From: Tardiphaga sp. 709
GTDB taxonomy: Bacteria; Pseudomonadota; Alphaproteobacteria; Rhizobiales; Xanthobacteraceae
Direction: 5' to 3'
NCBI RefSeq assembly: GCF_032401055.1
Contig: NZ_CP135529.1
Coordinates: 5,702,501-5,766,500 of the forward strand
DNA length: 64,000 nucleotides
A model generated the notes under the pieces. That model saw only the letters and a program-made list of their open reading frames with translations. It did not search any database and was not told the DNA's origin. Shown here one piece after another: positions 9,299-17,790 of the stretch. A program made the position numbers and the translations under genes. The first letter of the stretch is position 1; every line of letters starts with the position of its first letter.

Positions 9299-10146
9299 AG
9301 ATGGACAATGACCTCAATGCATTTCTGCGTAGGACCGCATCAGGCCTGACAGAGGTGCGCCCAAACTTCTGGTGCGCATCGGATGTGGCGCCAGTTTCAT
9401 ATCCGGGCGGCGCTCATACGGCGCTTGCCAATGTCGAGAGCTCATCTTTTTGGTTCAGTCACCGAAACAGGATCATTTCGGCGGTTGTGAAGCGCTTCTC
9501 GAAGACGGGACCTCTTTTAGAAATTGGTGGCGGCAATGGCTTTGTGTCGCTTGGGCTCCAGCAGGCCGGCGTCTCCACCGTGGTTGTGGAGCCAGGCGTG
9601 GATGGAGCCGCGATTGCCGCTGAACGCGGGCTGACGGTCGTCAATAGTGCGTTTTCTGATGATCTCTTTGCTGCTGATAGCTTGCCAGCAATTGGACTCT
9701 TCGATGTGATTGAGCACGTACCCAATGACAAGGAGTTCCTGATTGCCTGTCTACGCGCTCTGGAGCCCGGTGGGTTTGTTTATATTTCAGTTCCAGCGCA
9801 ACCGGCGCTATGGTCTGCTGACGACGAATATGCCGGTCACTACAGGCGTTATACACGGTCGGGGCTGGCTTCAGTGCTTGAAGTTTCCGGCTTTCAGATT
9901 GTTCAGGTGAGCGGGTTCTTTCTACTGCTGGTTTTGCCACTATTACTATTGCGCACTCTGCCGAGCAGATTTGGCCGGAGGAAAGTAACTTCGGCTGATC
10001 AGGCGGTCACCCATCACAAGGAGGGGCTCGTCTCCCGTCTGATCGGCTCGCTGTCCGGTTTCGAGATTGGCGCGATCTCCAGCGGATATTCGCTTCCTGC
10101 CGGCACCAGCCTCATTGCAATCGCGCGCAAGCCGCAGAGCAAATGA
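9295..10146 (+). CDS. Class I SAM-dependent methyltransferase
   Basis: The 283-residue protein has the SAM-binding glycine motif in LLEIGGGNGFVSLGL (about residues 73-87), the acidic residue at the end of strand beta-2 in TVVVEPG, and motif II-like GLFDVIEHVPND. This is the UbiE/Methyltransf_11-type fold. A hydrophobic stretch near residues 205-222 (FFLLLVLPLLLL) may anchor it to the membrane. It is tied on both sides by ATGA overlaps to the N-formyltransferase and the GtrA gene. It probably methylates a sugar or lipid-linked glycan of this locus; the acceptor is unknown. Confidence 0.85.
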   Translation: MKMDNDLNAFLRRTASGLTEVRPNFWCASDVAPVSYPGGAHTALANVESSSFWFSHRNRIISAVVKRFSKTGPLLEIGGGNGFVSLGLQQAGVSTVVVEPGVDGAAIAAERGLTVVNSAFSDDLFAADSLPAIGLFDVIEHVPNDKEFLIACLRALEPGGFVYISVPAQPALWSADDEYAGHYRRYTRSGLASVLEVSGFQIVQVSGFFLLLVLPLLLLRTLPSRFGRRKVTSADQAVTHHKEGLVSRLIGSLSGFEIGAISSGYSLPAGTSLIAIARKPQSK

Positions 10147-10604
10147 GCGACCTTGGTCCCGGCGAGAGTGCGCTCTCCCGCGCCTTCAAGGCGTTTGTTG
10201 CTGACGACGGGGCGCGCCTGCAAGCCGTCCGGTTCGTGATCGTCGGGCTGAAGAGCAACGCAGTTTACTATTTGCTCTATGTTCTGCTCGCGCTGGCTGG
10301 GGTAGGGCCCAAGACCGCTGTGGTGATCGTCTTTGTTTTCGGAATGGTCTATGCGTTCTGGTTCAACAAGGCATTTGTCTTCCGGGATCGCGATCACCTG
10401 AACTGGCAGTTCGTGCGCTATATGGGCGTCTACATATTCGCGTTGGCCCTGAATCTCGTTCTGCTGGAGTGGGCGACGACCTCTTTGGGATTCAGTCACT
10501 TTCTGGTTCAGGCCGTTCTAGGGGTGGTGATTGCGATTCCGATTTTCTTTCTGCTGAAGTATTTTGTCTTTCCATCCAAGGAACAGGGTGCGGTCGGGCC
10601 CTGA
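10143..10604 (+). CDS. GtrA-family membrane protein (putative lipid-linked sugar flippase)
   Basis: A 153-residue protein with four predicted membrane segments after a short cytoplasmic N-terminus: RFVIVGLKSNAVYYLLYVLL, KTAVVIVFVFGMVYAFWFNK, FVRYMGVYIFALALNLVLL, and LVQAVLGVVIAIPIFFLLKY. FWFNKAFVFRDR is the hallmark GtrA loop. Family members are thought to move undecaprenyl-phosphate sugars across the cytoplasmic membrane. It is the last gene of the coupled run and meets a convergent gene 15 bases later. The GT2 gene at 6,746 is the likely GtrB-type partner. Confidence 0.88.
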   Translation: MSDLGPGESALSRAFKAFVADDGARLQAVRFVIVGLKSNAVYYLLYVLLALAGVGPKTAVVIVFVFGMVYAFWFNKAFVFRDRDHLNWQFVRYMGVYIFALALNLVLLEWATTSLGFSHFLVQAVLGVVIAIPIFFLLKYFVFPSKEQGAVGP

Positions 10605-10619
10605 TCCGGCGTTCTGGGC

Positions 10620-12764
10620 CTAGTTTTCCTTGTAGTATTCGATCGACCGAACTGTCGCCCGGCTGATGCCGTTGGGTGACTCGTTTCTGAAAACAAGGGT
10701 CGGATTATTGGCCGGAATCGGAAGCCTGATATCGACGGTCTGATCGATCGCGCGGACGCCGACCGATACAGGATTTTGCAGCGCGCTGATGTTGTCGGAG
10801 GTTGCGGTTGCAATTCCGATCTGGCCTTCGCTGACCGTCAGGGTCACCCGCATGATGATGTGCTGCAGCCCTTCGATGTGCTCCGGGGACAACAAAGCGG
10901 TTGCTCCGTAGCACCACTGGCATGCGGGCATTGTCAAGGCGATGCCGTTGGAAGCGATTCCGATCGCGCCGCCATTCTGAGGCATGATGGGATAGAGGGC
11001 GAGTTCCCCGATCCGGGCGCCTATGGGCGACGCGACGGGAGCAAGCTCGACGATGGCGATCACGTAGGACTCGACGGGCGCCGTGTAGTTCGCGCGCGCG
11101 ATCTCGGTAAAGTTCGCGGGTATGCTCTTCAGTGCTGCGAAGGCCTCGTCGAGCTCCTTGTCGTTACGCGCGATAACGCCGATGAACGGCTTCTGATGCA
11201 CGGATTGCCTGACGGCGTCGTCGATCACCGGCATGCCCGGACCGGTAAAGCCCTGAACGCGGCTGTAACCCCAGAGAAACATCGATTGCATCGAGTTCAA
11301 ATTGACGTTCTCTGGCGCGTTGCTGTACCAGAATCCGATTGCCGTAGGCGTCGGCACGTGCGTTCGCACGAATTTCTGCAGAAATACCGCGCCCGCATAG
11401 ACGTCTTTTTCAAGCTCTGCCTTCTCTTTGAGGCCGGGCCAGGACGCGTACTGGATTATGACCCGCGGCTGCCAATAGAACATGAGGGTGGTGGACACGA
11501 TCAGGCCCGCGAGCAGGGCCGGCGCCGAGGTGATCCGTGGACGGAGCAGGGCGAGCACCACTGTGATGGCAGCCAGGGCAATCCAGATCCGTATGTCGTT
11601 GGGGATCGTGGGGGGCATGGCCTGCCGCGCAAACCAGAGTCCCGCGAGCCCGACGGCGGTGCCGATGCAGATGACCCGGAAAATGGTCGGCGTGCGGGTT
11701 GAGGCTATTCCGGCGATGGCAATCAGAGCCAGGAGACAGCCGGGAAGCAGGTAGACCACGTAATAGAACAACGACAGCCAGCCATGGCCCATGAAATGCA
11801 GGCCGAACACGGCGGTGGTGAGAAGCGTAATGTACAGCGCCGCGCCGATGCAGAAGTCACGCTGCTCCTGCTGGAGCGCAGACCTATTCAGCGCCGTGGC
11901 GAGGATGACGGCGACGCAGAAGAAAATCGGCAGCAGGAAGATCAGGTTGCCGATCGCAATGATGTTGCTCAGCGAATGGAACCAGTTCGACATCTGCCCG
12001 CCGAGAAGGGTGCGTGCAGAATTGAACGCGGCGGCTTCAATGAAGACGCGCGAAGTGCCGGTCGCAAGCGAAAACAGCACCTGGAGCATGGCATAGCCGG
12101 CGATGAAGCCGAAGATGATCGCAAGCGTCAGGCGGATTGCCGGAAGAATGCCGATCTTTCGATTCATCCAGAACCAACTGGGGACGAAGAGACCAGCGAT
12201 CATCAGGAGATGTAGGTTGCAGTTGACGGCGAGAGCGAGCGAAAAGCCCGCGATGACATAGGCCGGAACGCGATGGCGTTGAGGAACGAGAATGAATGCG
12301 AGTGCCACCAGAAAGTAGACCGTCGCGAATCCATCATAGTGCGTCCACGAAATCGAGCGAAGCAGCCATGGAATGAAGCAGAGCCAGGATATTGTGAGGA
12401 CCGCCGTGGCGAAGCCGAAATAGCGCTGCGCTATCCGAAAGGCCGCATAGGCTGCCGAGGTGAGCACCAGCAGACGGCACAGAAACAGCCCATTGGTCTG
12501 GCCGAACACAAGCAGGAATGCACGATCGAGAAGAATATAGGCGATACGCGACGAATAGTAGGTGTGACCGTATCGGTGATAGGTTCCGAAGTAGTCGTTG
12601 ACGTAACCGGCATAGACATAGGGATCGAGGAAGCCGGCCTGCAGAATCAGTGTCGAAGCGGTCGACACGATCAGGAGAGCGAATCCAAAGCAGATTGCGA
12701 GCGGGAGCAGATGTTCGATCAGTTCAGCGCGGTTCGGTCGCCGCATAGCAATCGAAAAAGACAT
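10620..12764 (-). CDS. Large polytopic membrane protein, probable GT-C glycosyltransferase
   Basis: The 714-residue protein has about ten to twelve hydrophobic segments in its first 440 residues and a soluble C-terminal domain of about 270 residues. The first loop after TM1 contains acidic residues in FLDPYVYAGYVNDYF, as in GT-C enzymes that use lipid-phosphate sugars, but I could not match a named family. The C-terminal part has a beta-rich look (ELALYPIMPQNGG, ITMRVTLTVSEGQIG-like strands) similar to carbohydrate-binding modules seen elsewhere in this locus. It probably acts at the periplasmic face on a glycan or lipid carrier. Start ATG 12764 follows a G-rich ribosome site. The substrate is unknown. 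Confidence 0.7.
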   Translation of the reverse strand: MSFSIAMRRPNRAELIEHLLPLAICFGFALLIVSTASTLILQAGFLDPYVYAGYVNDYFGTYHRYGHTYYSSRIAYILLDRAFLLVFGQTNGLFLCRLLVLTSAAYAAFRIAQRYFGFATAVLTISWLCFIPWLLRSISWTHYDGFATVYFLVALAFILVPQRHRVPAYVIAGFSLALAVNCNLHLLMIAGLFVPSWFWMNRKIGILPAIRLTLAIIFGFIAGYAMLQVLFSLATGTSRVFIEAAAFNSARTLLGGQMSNWFHSLSNIIAIGNLIFLLPIFFCVAVILATALNRSALQQEQRDFCIGAALYITLLTTAVFGLHFMGHGWLSLFYYVVYLLPGCLLALIAIAGIASTRTPTIFRVICIGTAVGLAGLWFARQAMPPTIPNDIRIWIALAAITVVLALLRPRITSAPALLAGLIVSTTLMFYWQPRVIIQYASWPGLKEKAELEKDVYAGAVFLQKFVRTHVPTPTAIGFWYSNAPENVNLNSMQSMFLWGYSRVQGFTGPGMPVIDDAVRQSVHQKPFIGVIARNDKELDEAFAALKSIPANFTEIARANYTAPVESYVIAIVELAPVASPIGARIGELALYPIMPQNGGAIGIASNGIALTMPACQWCYGATALLSPEHIEGLQHIIMRVTLTVSEGQIGIATATSDNISALQNPVSVGVRAIDQTVDIRLPIPANNPTLVFRNESPNGISRATVRSIEYYKEN

Positions 12765-12809
12765 TCAAGCCCCCCGGCCCAACGAGTTTAAATTAGTGCA
12801 ACCAATCAC

Positions 12810-12830
12810 CCCTCGTGCCGTGGACGAGGG
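12810..12830 (-). terminator. Short hairpin downstream of the FkbM fusion gene
   Basis: CCCTCGT and ACGAGGG form a perfect 7-bp stem around a 7-base loop in the 73-base gap after the stop codon at 12838. There is no T-run, so termination is only suggested. Confidence 0.25.
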
Positions 12831-12837
12831 CCTCACA

Positions 12838-14769
12838 TCAAGCCTTGATGCCGATGAGCAGGAAGCTCGGGCGAATCCAGAAAAGTTTGCTGAAATGAGG
12901 TGCCCAGGCGGCCAGATTTTCGGTGACGCCCGTCACAACCCCGCGGCTGGCCGAAAGTGCCTCCACGGTGTCCTGATCTGGACAGAAATCGTGCCACAGC
13001 ATCATGCCACCGGACCGGAGCAGTGGGAGCGATTTCTCCGTATCGTTCTTGACCACGTCGGGCGTGTGACCGCCGTCGACCAGCACGCTGTCGAAGAAAC
13101 CGGCTTCGAAACCTGACGTATCCCACTGCTGACTGTCTGCGAGGATCTGATGCACCCGCGCGCCATGTCCGGCGGCGCGGTACATCCAGCCGATCATGTC
13201 GCCAGAATCGGATGCATCCTGGCCAGACGAATAGACCATCTCTCCGCTCTGGCTGCGTTCGCCTTCCGGAAGATTGAGGGTCCAAATCTCGGCGTCGCAG
13301 GCATCGGCGCAGAGCGTAGCACCGAAGCCCTGCCACGTTCCGAATTCCAGATGACGCTTGGGCTGGGCGTTTCTGTACAGATATTTCAGGATCGGCGCGT
13401 CGTCGATTTCCATCTTGAACGACGACAGCGGACGGTAATAGGTCTTGAAAGGCGTGATGAAGTTCTCTGCATAGCCCAGATAGGAGCCTAGCGTCTCCGA
13501 GGGTACGATATCGATCGTTACGTCGGCGGCCGCAGGTTCGGCCGGTATCGAAACCATGCGTTTGAGATCGCCCTGGGTGAGCGTGCTGATATCGTTGCGC
13601 AGCGCGAAAGCGGTCGAGCTCGTCACGACGGTGTTTCCTGTAAAAGCGCGGATATCAATGATGCGGGCCGTTGCAGACGTCTCGAATTCATCGACATTGC
13701 GGAAGACGATGGCATGAAGGAGCTCAGGCTTGGGCACAGCAAGCGAGATCTTCTGCGTGCCGCCAGAGGCCTTGACCGCTACTTCAACGCCGGCATAGGT
13801 CGAGTAGTCCTCGCCAACGCAGCCGATGCCGAGCGAACCGGTCTTCACCTCCAGTTCGACTTCGACGACAATCGGCTCCTTCAGGTCGGCATAGCCGGTG
13901 CTGCGGACGAATGACAGCCCATACGACCAGCGCGGCGCGATCAGGTCGAGCGTCACGCCTTCGGCCGTGCCGAGCTTGCCACTGACCTTACCATCGTTGT
14001 GCGACTGGGGCGCGGGCTTGAAGAATTCGGGAAGGGGCCGATCCTTCTTGAACTGGCTCTCAATGAAAATCGGTCGCTGTTCGAAGCTGAGCGACAGGCC
14101 GCCGGTGGCGGGCGCGGGCGCATCGGCGCGGCGCAGTACGAAGTTTTCGTGGTCGAGCACGAGCGCATTGCGGAAGCCCTGCGAGACCAGCCATTCCAAG
14201 GCCTCATTCGCACTCTGGCCGCGCTTGTCGAGCGCATGGTTGAGCTCGACAACGACCCACGGATTGAATTTGCGCAGCGTGTTCTCGGCGCCGCGCAACA
14301 CTTCGAAGTCGAAGCTGTCGACGTCGATCTTGATGCAGTCGAGGCGCTTGACGTTCAGCCGCTTGACGGCATCGTCGAGGGTCAGGAAGTCGTATTCCTG
14401 CTTCTCCGCATCCTTGCCCCAGATGCGGAAGATGCCGTCTTCGTGTCGTCCCGAGCGTGCTCCGAGGGCAATCTGATGCGGCGTGATATTGGTGCGGCCG
14501 TGATGGGCAACGTTCTTCTTCAGAAGCTCAATGGTGGAGGTCGGCTCGAAGGAGTGGATCTGTCCCTGCGGGCAGAGCCGTGACATCAGGATCGAATAGT
14601 ACCCGACATTGGCGCCGATATCGAAAATCGTCCAATCCGGCTGTGCCGTTTCGACGAACCAGCGCTTGGTCTGCAATTCGCAGTACGGATAGTAATCGGT
14701 GAAGCTCTCGTAATAGGCCACCATTTCGATCGGCTCATGGCCAGGCACGTGTGTAATTGCTTTGTCCAT
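12838..14769 (-). CDS. Three-module protein: FkbM methyltransferase, beta domain, second methyltransferase
   Basis: About 643 residues. Residues 1-200 are an FkbM-type SAM methyltransferase: TIFDIGANVGYYSILMSRL binds SAM, HSFEPTS is motif II, and LDCIKIDVDSFDFEVLRGAE and VVVELNHA complete the family pattern. Residues about 230-400 look like a beta-sandwich (VVEVELEVKTGSLGIGCVGED). Residues about 440-643 form a second class I methyltransferase-like fold: HLEFGTWQGFGATLCADAC, GFFDSVLVDGGHTPDVVKND, and GGMMLWHDFC. It probably methylates glycan hydroxyls, perhaps at two sites. ATG 14769 is preferred over TTG 14775. It follows another FkbM gene on the same strand. Such a fusion is unusual; roles of the middle and last modules are inferred. 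Confidence 0.82.
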   Translation of the reverse strand: MDKAITHVPGHEPIEMVAYYESFTDYYPYCELQTKRWFVETAQPDWTIFDIGANVGYYSILMSRLCPQGQIHSFEPTSTIELLKKNVAHHGRTNITPHQIALGARSGRHEDGIFRIWGKDAEKQEYDFLTLDDAVKRLNVKRLDCIKIDVDSFDFEVLRGAENTLRKFNPWVVVELNHALDKRGQSANEALEWLVSQGFRNALVLDHENFVLRRADAPAPATGGLSLSFEQRPIFIESQFKKDRPLPEFFKPAPQSHNDGKVSGKLGTAEGVTLDLIAPRWSYGLSFVRSTGYADLKEPIVVEVELEVKTGSLGIGCVGEDYSTYAGVEVAVKASGGTQKISLAVPKPELLHAIVFRNVDEFETSATARIIDIRAFTGNTVVTSSTAFALRNDISTLTQGDLKRMVSIPAEPAAADVTIDIVPSETLGSYLGYAENFITPFKTYYRPLSSFKMEIDDAPILKYLYRNAQPKRHLEFGTWQGFGATLCADACDAEIWTLNLPEGERSQSGEMVYSSGQDASDSGDMIGWMYRAAGHGARVHQILADSQQWDTSGFEAGFFDSVLVDGGHTPDVVKNDTEKSLPLLRSGGMMLWHDFCPDQDTVEALSASRGVVTGVTENLAAWAPHFSKLFWIRPSFLLIGIKA

Positions 14770-15023
14770 GATCAATACGCCTCTGTAAACTCGCTGGGAC
14801 CGATTTGTAGTCTTGGTCGACTCTATTTGTCGCCGACCCTTTTGCAGAACCTGGGACGTTAGCGCAGATCGGCCACAGAGCCGGTCGGTTGAAGCGGGCG
14901 CGGGCCTGAGGCGCGGAAGCCGGTTCTGTCGTCCGTGCCCGACCCGATGGCCCGCGGCCTCTCAGTTACGGGGCGCGATACGCGACAATAGCGCGCGTGC
15001 AATGCGGCGCGGATGCAGCCTTG

Positions 15024-16127
15024 TCATGGCGGGAGCAGGGGGTGTGCAGGCGCCACGCTTTGCACCATGCCGGCTGCAGGCGCGTTCGACGAGTTCCCGG
15101 GGTAGAAAATATCACGATTGGCTTCGAAGGCCGCCATGAGCTCCTTGTAACTCATGCCGGTGGACGCGCCGAGATCGGTTTCCGCCACAAGAAGATCGAG
15201 GCCGGCATCGACATTGATCAGGGGCTGCAGCCGGATGCGATAGGTGACTAGAACCTGCGCCGCACAATCGGGCAGGCCGAACAGTGAAAACAGGGCTGCG
15301 AGCTTCAACAGTTTTTCCGGTCCGAAAGACGGCGCGGACTTGCTCCACTCCTCACTGCCGACGTCGCGAAGATAGAGCGCGTCGCCCTGATAGGGCCGGC
15401 CGGCGATGCTCTGTGCGGGCATGCGGAGCTCATAGCGGTGCGGAAGCGCAGCCGCCGAATAGGATCGCGTCGTGAGACCGAACAGATCGAAGCCGTTCTT
15501 GCGCATGAAGCGATCGGTATTGTGGAATGTGTGCTCGGTCGGATCATCCGATCCGTAGAAATTCACTTCTGCGCAAAGTCCCAGAATACGCCGGTTGCTC
15601 AAGCTTTCCTCGAGCGACTGCAGAACGTCGTAGTCGTCGCTATCGATATCGATCTTGATGAAGTCAACTGAACCGAAGCCGATCTGATCGAGATAGTCCG
15701 GCAGGAATAGCCTGTCCGGCTCCGTCAGTTTTGCCTGTGGCCAGGCATTAATCTCGACCTTTTCGGTGGGGGAGAAGTTCTTGATCTGCTCGGCCATGAT
15801 GCTCATGGTCCGGTTCACCGCAAACCGGTTCCATGGATTGCGCGAATTGGGCAGTCGGCCGCCGCGGCGAATGCTGATCGGATTTTCTGCCGGCACGCCC
15901 ACAAATGCAGCCTTGTAGTTGATCTTCTTCGAGGTCTCGGCGCGCTGAAGGCGCTCAACCTCGTCGATGTTCGGATCGAAGCCGACGGCAGCGAGGTGGT
16001 CACCAAACACGCGCCATGTTCCGTCGATGCCGCCGCCGCATCCGACGTCGACCAGTACGAAATCTTCGTCCTTGAGAGACTTTGCGATGAATGCAGCGAA
16101 CGCGCCGCGGTGACCAAGCATTTCCAT
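15024..16127 (-). CDS. FkbM-family methyltransferase
   Basis: 367 residues. The SAM-binding motif is FVLVDVGCGGGIDGTWRVFG, followed by VGFDPNIDEVERL. The FkbM signature appears as VDFIKIDIDSDDYDVLQSLE and LCAEVNFYG. The C-terminal 120 residues are extra and of unknown role. The FkbM family transfers methyl groups to hydroxyls of sugars or polyketides, and here a polysaccharide is the likely target. The gene lies between the FkbM fusion gene (254-base gap) and the GDP-mannose epimerase homologue, all on the minus strand. Confidence 0.82.
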   Translation of the reverse strand: MEMLGHRGAFAAFIAKSLKDEDFVLVDVGCGGGIDGTWRVFGDHLAAVGFDPNIDEVERLQRAETSKKINYKAAFVGVPAENPISIRRGGRLPNSRNPWNRFAVNRTMSIMAEQIKNFSPTEKVEINAWPQAKLTEPDRLFLPDYLDQIGFGSVDFIKIDIDSDDYDVLQSLEESLSNRRILGLCAEVNFYGSDDPTEHTFHNTDRFMRKNGFDLFGLTTRSYSAAALPHRYELRMPAQSIAGRPYQGDALYLRDVGSEEWSKSAPSFGPEKLLKLAALFSLFGLPDCAAQVLVTYRIRLQPLINVDAGLDLLVAETDLGASTGMSYKELMAAFEANRDIFYPGNSSNAPAAGMVQSVAPAHPLLPP

Positions 16128-16325
16128 GATCGACCCCTACCACGGCCCCTTATTATTGATAAGCGATATTCAGGTGGCGCTATTGCTCATCCCGTGCGTC
16201 GCGCAGCAAAGTTCAGCGGCGCGGCGATGTAAATACATATTCAAAACAAAGCGCCGGCCGAATGTCACGGTCGACGCTCATGTTGGTGCCAAAGCAAGGC
16301 GAGAAGATCATTCGCCCGATGCGAT

Positions 16326-17354
16326 TTAGCTGACGAAGGTCAGATTGCGCTGCTTGGAGTTGGCGCTGCCTGCCATCTGGTCGTAAATCCAGGCATAGGT
16401 CTTCGCCATGCCGTCGATCAGCTTGACCGATGGCTCCCAGTTGAGCTCGGACACGATAAGCGTGTTGTCGCTATTGCGCCCGCGGACACCCTTCGGCGCG
16501 TCGAGCTTGTACTTCCGCTTCAGCTTGACGCCGGAAATGGTCTCGACCGTCGAGACCAGCTGGTTGATCGAGACGAGCTCGCTGGAACCGAGATTGATCG
16601 GATACAGGATTTCGCTTTCGAGGATCGCTTTGGTGCCCTGAACGCAATCATCAATATACATGAAGCTGCGGGTCTGCTCGCCGTCGCCCCAGATCTCGAT
16701 TTCGTTGGAGCCAGACAACTGGGCCTGAATGACCTTACGGCAGATCGCGGCCGGGGCCTTTTCGCGGCCGCCATCATAGGTGCCCCAGGGGCCGTAGACG
16801 TTGTGGTAGCGCGCGACACGGCTCTGGATGCCGAAGTCTTCCATGAAATGGTGCGCCATGCGCTCGGAGAACAGTTTCTCCCAGCCGTAGCCGTCTTCCG
16901 GCATGGCCGGATAGGCATCAGCTTCCTTGAGCGCGGTGACGTTTGCATCGGTTTGTTTGCCGGCGGCGTAGACGCAAGCGGATGATGAATAGAACAAGCG
17001 CTTCACATCGGCATCGCGTGCTGCCATCAGCATGTGCGTCGACGTCAGCACCGAAAGCATGCAGAGCGCTTTGTTGTTCTCGATGAAGCCCATGCCGCCC
17101 ATGTCGGCAGCGAGATTGAAGACGTTGACCATATCCTTGGTCGCCTTCCGGCAATCGTCGAGCAGGCTTACGTCGAGGACGAGGCTCTCGACCTCCGGGA
17201 AATGCTGGTACCAGTCCTTCAGCGGCTTGCGATCCACAGCGCGAATGCGCGTGAAGCCACGGCCAAGCAGGTCCGACACGAGATGGCCACCAATGAAACC
17301 ACCGGCTCCCGTGATCAGCACGGGATCATTCTTTTCCAGCTTGTAGTTGCTCAT
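16326..17354 (-). CDS. GDP-mannose 3,5-epimerase homologue (extended SDR)
   Basis: The 342-residue protein has ITGAGGFIGGHLVSDLL for NAD binding and is strikingly similar to plant GDP-mannose 3,5-epimerase, which makes GDP-L-galactose and GDP-L-gulose. Matching segments include NLAADMGGMGFIENN, FYSSSACVYAAGKQTD, DGYGWEKL, NVYGPWGTYDGGREKAPAA and GVRGRNSDNTL. The active-site residues known in the Arabidopsis enzyme have counterparts: Cys in SSSAC, Tyr-x3-Lys in YGWEK and Lys in GGREKAP. It probably gives an L-galactose-type donor for the polysaccharide. Bacterial homologues are also annotated simply as NAD-dependent epimerases, so the product needs proof. The gene faces a divergent glycosyltransferase-like gene across 436 bases. 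Confidence 0.85.
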   Translation of the reverse strand: MSNYKLEKNDPVLITGAGGFIGGHLVSDLLGRGFTRIRAVDRKPLKDWYQHFPEVESLVLDVSLLDDCRKATKDMVNVFNLAADMGGMGFIENNKALCMLSVLTSTHMLMAARDADVKRLFYSSSACVYAAGKQTDANVTALKEADAYPAMPEDGYGWEKLFSERMAHHFMEDFGIQSRVARYHNVYGPWGTYDGGREKAPAAICRKVIQAQLSGSNEIEIWGDGEQTRSFMYIDDCVQGTKAILESEILYPINLGSSELVSINQLVSTVETISGVKLKRKYKLDAPKGVRGRNSDNTLIVSELNWEPSVKLIDGMAKTYAWIYDQMAGSANSKQRNLTFVS

Positions 17355-17790
17355 GGGAACCTATGAATTGGGGTGTCTGTCAGGGACGAAATTTCGGCGG
17401 AAGCTAGTCGATCAGCGCTGGATTGCCAACCACAAAAGCGCCTCAGTTCACTGTCGTTCGCGGCGCGCGGTGGAGGTTGAGTTGGAAAGCTATCTCATTG
17501 AACGGCCTGTTTATTTGGCACCGTCCTGAGTTCCCGGTTTCAGCGGAAACCAGCATTTCCATGTGTATTTCGCGGAGATTATAGTCCACGTTACCGAGGT
17601 GGAAGATTTGTATGCCGGACTGTCCTGCGGGGCACTGGAAATGCGGTGGTCATCGACAGAATAAGACGATGTTCCTTGGATTGCCGGTCAGACGACTTGC
17701 TTCCTGAAGTACAACTGGATTATTCGACAGCAACATATTTCCGCCGCCAGTTCGGCGGCACCGTACCTGTCTCAGGAAAGTTGTGCTTTC
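17355..17790. other. Intergenic region between divergent polysaccharide genes
   Basis: These 436 bases hold no convincing gene. They must contain the divergent promoters of the epimerase gene (minus) and the glycosyltransferase-like gene (plus). Two small perfect hairpins are visible: GGTTTC/GAAACC at 17536-17551, and GCCGCC/GGCGGC at 17743-17759, the second about 30 bases before the ATG at 17791, where it could affect translation. Confidence 0.5.
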
